A stretch of 64,000 nt of DNA from Hypomyces perniciosus (Eukaryota; Ascomycota; Sordariomycetes; Hypocreales; Hypocreaceae): positions 1,302,001 through 1,366,000 of the forward strand of contig SPDT01000007.1 in NCBI GenBank assembly GCA_008477525.1, given 5' to 3'. The notes under the pieces were generated by a model. That model saw nothing but the letters and a program-made list of their open reading frames with translations, made no database searches and was not told where the DNA came from. Shown here piece by piece: positions 1 through 9,706 of the stretch. Numbering within the stretch: position 1 is the stretch's first letter; every line of letters starts with the position of its first letter. Made by a program: the position numbers and the translations under genes.

Positions 1-198
1 ATCTAAACATTGTCTATTGTCCTTTTCTCCTTGTGAGAGATCCCTCTGTTCCTCGGCGCCTGTCCTGCCGTTACGCCACTTTAATCTCGTTGCATACATA
101 TGCCCGGAACCTTGCTCTAGATTATAATAATCTTAGTTCTCCCGTTCCCCTTCTTCCCTTCTCCCTCCCCCCATTGTACGAAGTCACTCGTTACTACA

Positions 199-1915
199 AT
201 GGCAACGTTCAGGAAAGCTTTCATCGCCGCCATCGTAAAGAGCTTGCTGCGTGGCAAGTCTCTGCTAAAGGCTATATTGGCCTTTTGGCTGAGCCCCGGT
301 AAGAACTCTAAAGGAAAGGGCGTGTCGTCCAACAAGAGTCTCCAACAGTTCCTGAAGGATGCCGAGGCTGCACTGCTCGGCCCGGTCAGCGGCGATGGCC
401 TTGTCGAGTTATCAGCCAACCTGAAGAAGCAGATTTTGGAGGGACTTCGGAAGGATCTGCAGTGCATGCTTCCCGAATACAGCTATCAACTACCAAAGGG
501 CATCGAACGTGGACAGTACTTGACCTTGGATGTCGGTGGATCAACTCTGCGAGTCGCCTTGGTGGAGCTTACTGGCCGTGGGACAGAGTCTGGAAGTGAC
601 AGCAAGATCGTCAGCATTCGGAATTTCAAAATCGCCAAGGAAGTCAAGGATATGGAGGGAATGGCCTTTTTCGAGTGGATGGCTGCCCGTATAGCAGAGA
701 CGATTGAAACCACCCTCAACCGGGAGCAGAGCCTTGAGAACCCTCTCCCGCTTGCTCTCGCATGGAGTTTCCCCATTGAGTAAGTATTTACAAGCCAACT
801 TTGCACACACAAAAGAAGACTAATCGGAGCAGACAAACAGGATTGGGGAGTGGCAGACTTCAGCCCATGGGCAAAGGGTTCCTGGCGGACATTGGCTTGA
901 TCGGACAGGACCTGGGAGAAATCATTAAGACGGCATGCAGAAACCTAAACCTCCACGTCGAGCTTCGTGCCATTCTCAACGATTCAAGCGCCTGTCTTCT
1001 ATCTCGGGCCTATTCTCACTCTTCAACGAGGTTCGGCCTCATCCTTGGCACTGGCGTCAACATCGCTGCCTACCTCCCAGTATCATCCATCGGTCGGGCC
1101 AAGTTCGGTGACAGACCCGATAGCTGGTTCGAAGCGGCTTCCCGCGTTATCGTAAATACGGAACTTGGCATGTTTGGAGGCAAGATCCTGCCTTTGACTC
1201 GATGGGACCGCCAGCTACTGAAGGATCACCCGCGACCAGACTTCCAACCCCTTGAACACATGGTTAGCGGCATGTACCTGGGTGAGATTGTCCGACTCGT
1301 CATGGTCGAAGCCATCGAGACGACTGGACTGCTTGGTGGCATTGTCCCACCTTCTTTGAACGAGCTGTACTCTCTGGGCACAGAGACTCTCTCAATGATT
1401 GAGGGGTATGTATCCCTATCCTTGTATTGCTTGTCTACCAGGCCATTTACTAACGTCCTATCAGTGATACATCTTCCGATCTTTCGCAGGCCATCAGCCT
1501 CTTCTCTGAACGACACCCTTCACCTCATATCCCTACCACATCTGACCTTCTCGCCATCAAGGCCATTGCATCATTTGTGGCTGTACGCTCCAGCGCGCTG
1601 GTCGCGGCCTGTGTCTATACACTTTGGGATATCCGCCTGGAAAGCGAGAAGAGCTACATCTCTACTCTCCCTGAGTCCTCTCCCTTGCGGAAGAAGGCTG
1701 AGGAGGAGATTCAACTTGAGAAGACGACAGTGGCATTCAACGGCAGCGTCATTGAAAACTACCCTGGTTATCTGATTAGCTGCCAACGCTATATCACCGA
1801 CCTGGTAGACAGCCAGAAATCCTCCAAGCCCCAAACCATTGAACTTGTGTCTGCTGGTGAGAGCTCATTAATTGGAGCCGCGGTAGCCCTGGCTTGTGTT
1901 GAAGAAGACGCATGA
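199..1915 (+). CDS. Hexokinase-family protein, probably atypical or regulatory
   Basis: Model join(199..779, 833..1405, 1465..1915), 534 aa. Both introns (53 and 59 bp) have GTAAGT/GTATGT donors and CAG acceptors, and the second has a TACTAAC branch site; both joins restore family motifs. Visible hexokinase landmarks are the phosphate-1 loop LDVGGSTLRV, the sugar-binding SFPIEQT across intron 1, MGKGF, NDSSACL with the catalytic-type Asp, LGTGVN (phosphate 2), NTELGMFG and GEIVRLVM. Most deviate from the active-enzyme consensus (LDLGGTNFRV, NDTVGTL, GTGTN, NTEWGAF), and the C-terminal adenosine loop reads AGESSLIGAAV rather than DGSGVGAA. The N terminus carries a hydrophobic/basic stretch (about residues 5-32) not seen in standard hexokinases. 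Ascomycetes have non-catalytic hexokinase-like regulators (Aspergillus HxkC and HxkD/XprF), which this resembles in its degree of divergence. Family membership is sure; loss of catalysis is inference. Confidence 0.9.
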
Positions 1916-2742
1916 AAGCATTAACATGTCATGTTGAAGAGAAATAGAGAGAAAAGCATGATACTTGAGACGATGTGATTATGTTTTACTGGATCAAATG
2001 GGGTATGCGGAGGTGGTGCATACGTAGAGGCGCAAATTAGCATAGGTCCTAGTTGTTTGGCGGCATTGCCTTTTTTTCTCTGTATTTTTTTTTCCAGATT
2101 TCACAATAATATCTTACATAACCATAGCGATGCCTCAAACATGTCGCAGCCATGATCACACAGCTGGTGTTCGCAGCTCACATGAAATGATGTGCGACCA
2201 TCCGGATTTCATCCTCTATCCTAGTATAGCCTAGCCTTTACATAGTACATCCCCTTTGGGTAGTGTAAAATAACCCATCCTACCTTACTATTAGATCGAT
2301 GCCTTTCTTTGCTAGGCTACGAAGTAGCTAGCACACATTCGTTCACATGTACGAAGTATTTCAGCTTGTTCCAAGTTTCCAAGTCCGTGTCTAGAGAAGT
2401 GGCGTAAAGTGTGGCGTGCCGCGTCAAATGAGATTGCCCCACGTTCGTGTTAAAACCAAGTAGCGGTACCTGTGACGTGCACCAACTCGGGGAAGTCATG
2501 TGACACCCTGCCCTCCTCGCGTTAAGGGCCTTGGGAGCGCGTCTAGCCACAAACAAAGGCTCCTGTGTTCTTCTGCCTACCTACGTCAAGTATTTCGGCC
2601 TCGTCTTGAACACAGACGTAATATTGCAGCTGCTATTTGCGTGTCGACCTTTACTTCATTCAAGACCTCTTGAGGATATACATCTCGGCACCTTGCTATT
2701 TAACTTTCAACACCCGGCTTGCTCAAGGAGCAGTTCGCAGCA
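1916..2742. other. Intergenic region
   Basis: This is the 3' flank of the hexokinase-like gene and the promoter of the BRCT gene. It contains one TACGAAGTA motif (2350-2358), T-runs near 2070-2095 and no supported coding region. Confidence 0.6.
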
Positions 2743-5478
2743 ATGGCTGACAGTGAACGAGCCTCCACTGGCATCTTCAAGGAATGCGCAATCGCCTTCG
2801 TCCAGAGCAATTCATTACCAGCAAAGTTGATCAGCACTGTCAGTATTCCCTGTCGAATATTCATGTTGCTGACTACCAGATCTAACATCAGTCGTGCTTA
2901 TAGTTCTCCTCAGTATTAGAAGATAATGGCGCGACCGTCCTCGAACCACGGCGTGATGGTTCATTGCCTATTGATCGAGCCACACATATCATCTCCAACA
3001 CGATTGACTTTCCCCAGTATACCGATTCGCAAGCTTACATGATTCCTGTTGTAACGACACAATGGTTCATTACCTCCATCTCCCGAAAGAAACAGGCGCA
3101 AGTTCGACCTTTCTCGCCGGATCCGCGCATGATATTCTCCGAGGTTATCGTTACCTGCGCCGATCTGCCACAGATGGATAAGGAGAGCATTATCGGGGCC
3201 ACCATGGCGCTTGGTGGGCAAGAGTCGAAGGATGCGTCTCGATTTACGACACATATCTGCGCTTTGTCGACGGAGCACCCCAAAGTCACCATGGCTCTGG
3301 AGAAGGGTTGGAAGGGTAAAGTGGTGTTGCCGCACTGGTAAGTCATATCGCCATGTGCCCAACGAAGAGCGACGAACTAGAATAGGTTTTAGGTTCGATG
3401 ACTGTTTCAAGCTTGGCAAGCGCATTGATGAGGGGCCCTATCTTCTACCTGATCCCGAAATCTTGAAGAAGGGTCCGGATGAAGATCTCGAGATACCGCC
3501 GAACCTCAATCTGGTTGGAGCATCATCCACCAATCCTGAATTCTTATCACTTTCCGATGGTGGTCCTGCACGGCAGCCTGTTACAGTTTTCCAAGATAAG
3601 AGGATTCTGCTAGGTTCAGATCTAAATGTCAGCCCCAGACTTGAAAATGCCATTAAGCATATCATTGTTCACGGTGGCGGCAAACTGGTAAAGGAAGCCG
3701 ACGATTGCACCACGATGATATGCCAGTACCGAGAGGGCGAACAGTACGTACGAGCTGCTCAGTCGTGCAAGGAGATTGGCAACTTGTCTTGGCTATACTA
3801 TCTGATCGTTCACAACGAGTGGACCTCGCCTCTACGACGACTGCTTCACTACCCGATTCCCAAGAACGGCATCGAAGGTTTCAAGGACATGCGGATCACG
3901 GTGTCCAACTACGGCGGCGAGGCTCGAATTTATCTGGAGAATCTCATCAAAGCATGCGGCGCAGAATTCACCAAGACGATGAAGGCGGATAATACCCATC
4001 TCATCACAGCGCGCAATTCTAGTGAAAAATGCAAAGCTGCTCCTGAGTGGGGTATCACAGTCGTCAATCATCTCTGGATCGAGGAGAGTTATGCCAAGTG
4101 CGAGATCAAGCCAGTCAATACCAAGAAATACAACCACTTTCCTCCACGGACCAACCTGGGCGAGATAATTGGTCAGACATTTTTTGATGAGTCGAGGTTG
4201 AGGGAATTGTACTACCCTGGAGGAGAGGAGAACATGTCCCCTCGGGCTAAGAGGAAGCGAAAGATTCTCGAGGCTGCGGAGGAGAACGCTTATTCTCATG
4301 GTCCAGCCGAAGGGGTAGTCATTGGCGAAGCTGGGGAAGATAGGGATTTGGATGCCATGTCAGTCGATGACGAGAATAACCTGCCGTCAAAAAAGGGCAA
4401 GTCAGTCGCATTACTTCAGACACCGATACGGTCGCGACCTTTGCGCGGTAGCAAAGAGAGCGACACCCCTTCAGTGATGTCTACTGGTGGCCGCAGCGCG
4501 AAGGCCAAGGCTAGAGATATGCTCTCCTCGATCGCGCCAGATATTGCCCTATACGAGAAGGAGAAAAAGAGAAATTCCAAACCAGGAACACCATTCGGAG
4601 GGAAGCGAGCAACAAACTTGGTGGAGAAGGAAAATGTTACTGGGCGGTCATCAAGTCCTACGAGTAAGGGGGGCGAAGCGGACGAATCGAAGCGAGCAGT
4701 GAAGAAGGCCCGGTCCTCTCTGCCCGATGTAGAAATGCGTATTATCTTGACGGGATTCACACGATGGGTGGGAGAGCAGAGCAAAGAAGATCAAGACCGA
4801 GTAAGTTTGGATGACATGAAAGGCCGCCGCCCACTATGGCTAATTCTGACCGAATTCTTACAGAGAAAACTTCGCGATCTTGGAATTCAAATAGTCCAAG
4901 AAGGACAACCCTGCGACTATCTCGCAGCACCGCATGTCGTACGGACGGTCAAATTCCTCTGCGCTCTTGCCCGCGGACCGACAGTGATTACTTCTACATT
5001 CGTCGAGAAGGTTCTCGAGACTGGCAAAGTTCCCAACGTCGACGACTACATCCTGAAGGATGTCGAAGCCGAATCCAAGTATGACATTCAGCTCGAGAGA
5101 TCAGTCGCCAGGGCCAAGGCGAATAGGGGCAAGCTCCTCCGCGGTATTCCCATATACTGCACCGAAAGGATCCGCAATGGGCCAGAGAGCTACCGTGCCA
5201 TAGCCGAGTCCAACGGGGCCATCTTCATGATCTACCGGGCACGAAGCGGGACAACCATCAAGCCCACCACGCCCGAAGAAGATGGCAATGCTCCCCCGGA
5301 GCCAGTCTACCTCCTTAGCGGTGCCTCTCCCGATGAGAAGCAGATGTGGGTCCGCTTCAAGAAAATGGCGGAAAGGGGACATATGGAACCACGGGTAGTG
5401 ACACCAGATTGGCTTCTCGACGTTGCGATGGCGCAGCAGGTGAGATTCGACAAAAAGTTCCTTGTTGAGGCGGAGTAG
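2743..5478 (+). CDS. Multi-BRCT DNA-damage protein, Rtt107/Brc1 type
   Basis: Model join(2743..2838, 2904..3337, 3393..4800, 4864..5478), 850 aa. The protein has a series of BRCT-like units. The N-terminal pair spans exons 1-3 (FKECAIAFVQS, then WFITSISRKKQ and GWKGKVVLPHWFDDCFKLGKRIDEG). A central pair is marked by ITVSNYGGEARIYLENLI and WGITVVNHLWIEESY. After an acidic, Lys/Ser-rich linker (about residues 430-600) a C-terminal pair has MRIILTGF, GPTVITSTFVEKVLETGK and VTPDWLLDVAMAQQ. This layout fits S. cerevisiae Rtt107 and S. pombe Brc1, scaffolds that bind phosphorylated H2A and recruit Smc5/6 and nuclease factors at stalled forks. The 63-bp third intron has no stop and is a multiple of three, so its retention would add 21 residues. 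BRCT content is clear; orthology to Brc1 is inferred from architecture. Confidence 0.87.
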
Positions 5479-5683
5479 AAGATGGATGCTCTCTATCCTT
5501 GATGCATGTGAATGACGGAGTTTTTGGTTGTATTCTAGATTTAGTGCTTTCGACTTTTTGTAGGATTACTTGAGCCACGACTCGCCAGTCTTGTTGGAAC
5601 ATTGTCGAGGATGGTAGGCTTTGCATATATCGCGGGGTATGCATACATTTGGAGGCTTTGTCGAGTGTTTTTGGGGGGTTGGA

Positions 5684-6337
5684 TCAGAAGAATTTGACAC
5701 CGGGAGAGTCTTCTGAGCCGAAGATTTGTGCCTTGCCTCTTTTGACAAGGATATTTAATGCTTTGAGGAAGACCTCGCCGTCCATGCCGTGGAACTCTAC
5801 CATCTCTCGTTCAGTCTGCTTGATCTTGCACAATGGATGGCCTGAACTTGGGAACCTACCTGTGCCTCTCGTATTTTCTCCCTCGGTCAATTCATACACC
5901 GTCAGCACACTGCCCTTCTGGCCCGTCTCTTCCACGTAAGTCTCCACCAGCGCAGCCCATTCTTCGGGCTTCCGCCAATATAAAAACACAACATCGCCTC
6001 CCGCCACGCCATTCGACGCAGAAGAGCCGGACGCGCCGCCATGGACGAACTCAGCGCGGCCCTCCTTGCGCATGAAGTCAATGACGTCACGGATGTCGGC
6101 GGGATTCAGGCGGCGGTCGATTCTGCGATTGCGAAAGAGATCCGAGTCCGCGGCGGAGGAGAGGGCGAGGCGGAAGAGGCGGTGGTGGCGCGCGTAGGCG
6201 AGGACGAGGGCGGACCATTTTGTGAGTTGGGCGTGGTGGGTGGTGAGGTTGGTTTGGCGGGTGAAGAAGGCGGGGAAGAAGTATTCGCGGGGGAATGCGA
6301 AGGCGGATGAGTCCGCGGGAGGAGAGGTGGTGGCCAT
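5684..6337 (-). CDS. VPS25: ESCRT-II subunit Vps25
   Basis: 217 aa read straight, or 199 aa if a 54-nt in-frame intron (5806-5859, GTAGGT donor) is removed. The N terminus has the Vps25 signature: FAFPREYFFPAFFTRQTN followed by QLTKWSALVLAYARHHRLFRL, then LFRNRRIDRRL, the first winged-helix domain. The second winged helix ends FHGMDGEVFLKALNILVKRGKAQIF and GVKFF, the family's conserved C terminus. Vps25 forms the Y-shaped ESCRT-II complex with Vps22 and Vps36 and recruits the ESCRT-III subunit Vps20 in multivesicular-body sorting. The possible intron lies where related proteins have no residues (between GENTRGT and MVEFHGM), so the shorter form is likely, although its acceptor (CGAG) is weak. 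The gene is convergent with the BRCT gene, with stops about 205 bp apart. Confidence 0.92.
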   Translation of the reverse strand: MATTSPPADSSAFAFPREYFFPAFFTRQTNLTTHHAQLTKWSALVLAYARHHRLFRLALSSAADSDLFRNRRIDRRLNPADIRDVIDFMRKEGRAEFVHGGASGSSASNGVAGGDVVFLYWRKPEEWAALVETYVEETGQKGSVLTVYELTEGENTRGTGRFPSSGHPLCKIKQTEREMVEFHGMDGEVFLKALNILVKRGKAQIFGSEDSPGVKFF

Positions 6338-7793
6338 GGTGGATGAAGTTGAGGAGAGGTTGTGATGATGAAGCTTGGAGGATTGGTGGTGATATGGTGG
6401 GGGGAGATATGGCGGGGTGTTTTGATAGGGACGGCCCTGATGACGTTATGCTGGCCGAGCGCAAAATACACAGAGCCGCCTTTTCCCTCCCTTTATTATC
6501 AACTGCATCATACAACAACATACAATTTATTGTTCATTACTTCTAAGTCATAGATAGGGATTCCTAGTACCTTGAGTATTCATTCACTTCACACACTTCA
6601 AAACGTTCTTTAACGAGCATGTGACATATACATGATATACACGTGACCATCTGTTTGACCTAGATACCTCTTCTTTCCCCTTTCGCACCTTTTCTCTTCC
6701 AATCCTCTCTCTGCCTGCTGGCCTTCACATTAACCACGCACACCTCATTTATCAAGCCCGAAATGAAGACCATAGTCAAGTCCTTTGATATGGTATATCC
6801 CCTATCACGATCTCCGTCATAACTCAGACATTCTTCAGTCGTTTGCCAAGCCAATTCCACCTGGGACGCTCCGCCATAATGACCCGGATCCAACGGCAAA
6901 GGAATCAGGAACCAGAACAACTGAGTTAAACCCACCATTATTCGCCATTAAAGTTGAGTATAAGAATACATGGATGCCATTTGCGGACTAGGCGCTTCAG
7001 AACCTAAGTGTTCGTTAAGCTTTAGAAACGAATTACCTCCCTCTGTGGGAGGATTCACGGGCATTAATCAGCCAAGGCGATGTTGTTAGCGCGGCTGCTC
7101 TCCAACTCATCTACCCAGTCGATCTAGCACTTTGTGCTCTTTACCCGAAAAGACTCAGGACCTACAATGAGGATACGCATGCTGGGGTTCGCGCCGACAA
7201 GACTTGATGGATCAGAATTTGGGCAATGGATTCATGTGTAAACTTGAATGAGCTGAGGGGCCAGCCTAGCTTGTTGTAGTTGGCCCCGATTACTAGATAT
7301 AACGTAGACAGGACGTTTCCATAGCTCCCTGATATGCCCTTTGTTCCTATAAATTCCTTGCCTTCCCATACATTCCTTGTATTCCCCTATATTCCTAGTG
7401 TTCCTTGATATATCCCTTTACGAGTAAGCAAGCCTCGATACCCTAGTCCTGGACCTGGTCGCTTTGGTGAATTCCTTTGGCGAAATGACTTTTACTTTTT
7501 TGAAGTCGAGAATAACGAAGCGTGATTCCTTGAGTCTGCCGTTCCAACTCCGAAGCCAATATAGCAATGGCTGGATGTCACTTTGGTTTCTCTCCTTCCT
7601 CAGGGCAGGTAGGGTGAATCATAAAGTAGGAAAAGCTCGCATTTACCTTGTTGATCATCTAGATAAAGTCTGCCCGAGTAGCTCCTCGTCTTGTTGTATT
7701 ATACTAGAAGAGAGAGATGCCGAGGTTCAAGTTTTCGCCCTGTCCCACATCTTCCCTATAACGTAGGCTATAGGGGCATTTATCCTTATCATA
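6338..7793. other. Intergenic region with no recognised gene
   Basis: Near 7320-7420 there is a run of degenerate CCTTG/ATTCC tracts. A 69-codon open stretch ends at 6991 but has no convincing start, splice context or family resemblance. I see nothing else supportable. Confidence 0.5.
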
Positions 7794-8421
7794 CTAGACT
7801 GCATACGTGTATAGAAAGTCCGTCCGCCTGTGGGGTAGCAACTCCTCAAAACTCTCCGGCGACTCGCGGTACTGCGTGAACTTGACATGGGCCTTTTAAA
7901 GACGCTTCCCGTAGTTGATCTTTTAAAGCCGAGAGAGGGACTCCCACGCAGTTGTCCAGCCGCGAGATTGTGCAAAGAGTAAGAACACCGTCCCCAAGGC
8001 ATCACCCGTATAGTAGGAAGCCTCGTTGCTGAGGAGGTAGTCAACGTCCAAGTCCTATATGAGCGCTGACAGCATAGTTGAGAGGGTGGCCTGCCTCTTC
8101 TCCCTCATCACCTCGCGACCCTTGACGAGGTTTTGGAAATCCTGGCCAAGTGCGGGTACCCTCGCTCCCGTAGGGTCTTGCGGCCCTCCACCAGCCCCGG
8201 GTAGTTCTGCTTGCGCATCGTCTCATGACCCTTCGCCAAAGACGGCCAGCCCAGCTCTCGCTGCCTCTCGTGCACTCTCCTCAGATGGGGGTACCCCAGG
8301 CGTCGTAGGTTCTCACGCCCCTTTTTCAGGGCGGGAAAACCAAGGCGTCGCTGGCTCTCTACATTCTTCTTCACGGTGATTGCGTTGGTGACTCCTGCGA
8401 ACCAGGCAAATCAGGATGCAC
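7794..8421 (-). pseudogene. Broken gene: 15-residue tandem repeats plus a C-terminal domain
   Basis: On the minus strand an open frame from about 8421 to 8147 encodes tandem 15-residue units of the type KGRExLRRLGYPHL. It then loses frame near 8145. The +1 frame continues with another unit (about VKGREVMREKRQATL) and a non-repeat domain containing DYLLSNEASYYTG, RGWTTAWESLSRL, FTQYRESPESFEELL and PHRRTDFLYTYAV. That frame is interrupted by TAG at 8055-8057, TAA at 7923-7925 and TAA at 7896-7898. Each stop is what a CpA-to-TpA change makes of a Gln codon, the change RIP favours. Codon-level sense on both sides of each stop shows a once-functional gene. I do not recognise the family; similar GYPxL/KGRE repeat proteins occur as uncharacterised fungal proteins (memory, unchecked). 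Confidence 0.6.
8147..8371 (-). repeat. Five 45-bp coding repeats (15 aa each)
   Basis: Five consecutive 15-residue units on the minus strand end in GFPAL, GYPHL, GWPSL, NYPGL and GYPHL. Each begins with a basic KGRE/KGHE-like block. The period is exactly 45 bp with no spacer. DNA identity is lower than protein similarity, so the units diverged under constraint before the gene was broken. Confidence 0.8.
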
Positions 8422-9157
8422 TGATGAGGTTCAGGCAGGTCTCTGTTGCTCCAAGCCAGAGCGAAAGTGCCTTTATCCCTTTCGCGGAGAATGCAATGAA
8501 GAGAAGGGCAACAACTGTGTCCGCCCAGAGGGACTGAACCCAAACACAACAGTCGAATGCATCAGTGACCCATTCGGTCCTCAAATCAAAGGCCCTTTTC
8601 GAGACAAATGCTTACCCATTCTTCCTCCTGATTCGCAGTGCTTATCTGACGATGATTGCCTGAGGGGTCCTTGCAGGGAGGGTTCATGTCCAGAAAATAC
8701 CATTCCATATGGTGGCCGATGCAATTCCAGGGAGAGCAGGTGCATCAAAGGCACAAGTTGCCGGCCATCCTATCCCTGGAAGGAGAGAAAAAAGGACGAC
8801 GATGACGATGACGATGACAATGGTGAGTGGACCTGTGTGTACGGTCCTGGTGACACTTGCGGACCAGACAAGATGGCGTGCACTCATCCAGGTGATCTCT
8901 TCTGTTCTGAACCAGAGGGGAAATGCCTCTATCACTTTGGCAAGAGGTGTTCCTTTGCTGCCTCTGGTACCAATACCTGCGCCCGTCCAGAAGGATTAAA
9001 TCCTAATGCAACGGTTGTGTGTAAACGGGAGTTGGGTGCTGGATTCTTTGGGCATGTTCCTTATCCGAGCTGTGTACCGATTCTCCCCCCTGGCTCACAA
9101 TGCTTGTCTGATAAAGACTGCTTCCCTCATAAGTGCCAGAAGGGCAAATGTGTTTAA
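8375..9157 (+). CDS. Cysteine-rich two-module protein, 5' end missing
   Basis: The frame is open from about 8311 to the TAA at 9155-9157 and contains no ATG until deep in the second module. Two homologous modules are visible. Module A (from Cys 8381 to about 8688) and module B (8834-9154) share, in order, KCLYxF, RPEGLNPNxTVxC, PILPPxSQCLSDxDC and a terminal CxxGxC. The linker contains YGGRCNSRESRCIKGTSC and an eight-Asp run encoded by GAC/GAT repeats (8795-8818). The many paired cysteines suggest a disulfide-rich extracellular protein, but no signal peptide is attached. Homology between the modules starts at 8381, just beyond the oppositely oriented repeat pseudogene, so the 5' exon was probably lost in a rearrangement or lies upstream of an unrecognised intron (a good acceptor ends at 8329). 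No family recognised; calling it secreted is inference. Confidence 0.6.
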   Translation, partial: GDCVGDSCEPGKSGCTDEVQAGLCCSKPERKCLYPFRGECNEEKGNNCVRPEGLNPNTTVECISDPFGPQIKGPFRDKCLPILPPDSQCLSDDDCLRGPCREGSCPENTIPYGGRCNSRESRCIKGTSCRPSYPWKERKKDDDDDDDDNGEWTCVYGPGDTCGPDKMACTHPGDLFCSEPEGKCLYHFGKRCSFAASGTNTCARPEGLNPNATVVCKRELGAGFFGHVPYPSCVPILPPGSQCLSDKDCFPHKCQKGKCV

Positions 9158-9159
9158 AG

Positions 9160-9706
9160 CCGGGGATGGATCACTTTGGATATAAAAGGGGGGGGGGGGA
9201 GGTGGTGAGATGATTGAATAATATACTCATAAACTTCCGAAAATACTCTACTAATCAGTCCCGGATAGTCATTTCCAATGGTCCTCTCCATCCGATAACT
9301 GTCTTTTTGGAACTCCGAGGACTATTTCCCCGTATTATCCCTATCTCACGCCTTATCTGTGTTCATCTGCGATAAGGCGATCCTCAAATGTCTTCTCCGC
9401 GGACGACAGTGACACCTTCGGCTCCACTACGAGTTGATTGGCTGCAACCACTTAGACGGTTTTCTTATCATGATCACCAGAGAGATAACTCGCCAGGAGG
9501 CTCAATATATTGGGGATACACAACGCCTAGCAGTCCGGAGATGCGTAATTCGAGTGCACTGATTTGACTAACGATGATGTGCTCTCCCGTATTGCCACTT
9601 AATAAAACATGTTGGCCCTCAATGGAATGTCTTCACCCCCCGTTGTGTGTGTTGCTGGTGATCGCATGCCCGAGACGTGCAAGTCGACATCAACTTGGCT
9701 GCGAAA
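9160..9706 (+). promoter_or_regulatory. Nitrite reductase promoter with NirA/NIT4 and GATA sites
   Basis: Two exact CTCCGHGG sites occur: CTCCGAGG at 9313-9320 and CTCCGCGG at 9395-9402. This is the known binding consensus of the nitrate-specific Zn-cluster activator NirA/NIT4. HGATAR sites for the AreA/NIT2 GATA factor occur at about 9293-9298, 9370-9375 and 9483-9488 on the plus strand, and at 9341-9346, 9353-9358 and 9465-9470 on the minus strand. CCAAT boxes lie at 9275-9279 (+) and 9437-9441 (-). The combination matches nitrate induction with nitrogen-metabolite repression. A poly-G run at about 9188-9199 lies at its left edge. Confidence 0.8.

Noticed and set aside
6763..6991. Possible small two-exon gene starting MKTIVKSFDM
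   Set aside because: The only available intron would be about 35 bp and the joined frame stops quickly; nothing supports it.
8684..8935. Minus-strand 83-codon stretch with a hydrophobic Ile/Val run
   Set aside because: The Ile/Val run is the antisense of the Asp-encoding GAC/GAT repeat in the cysteine-rich ORF.
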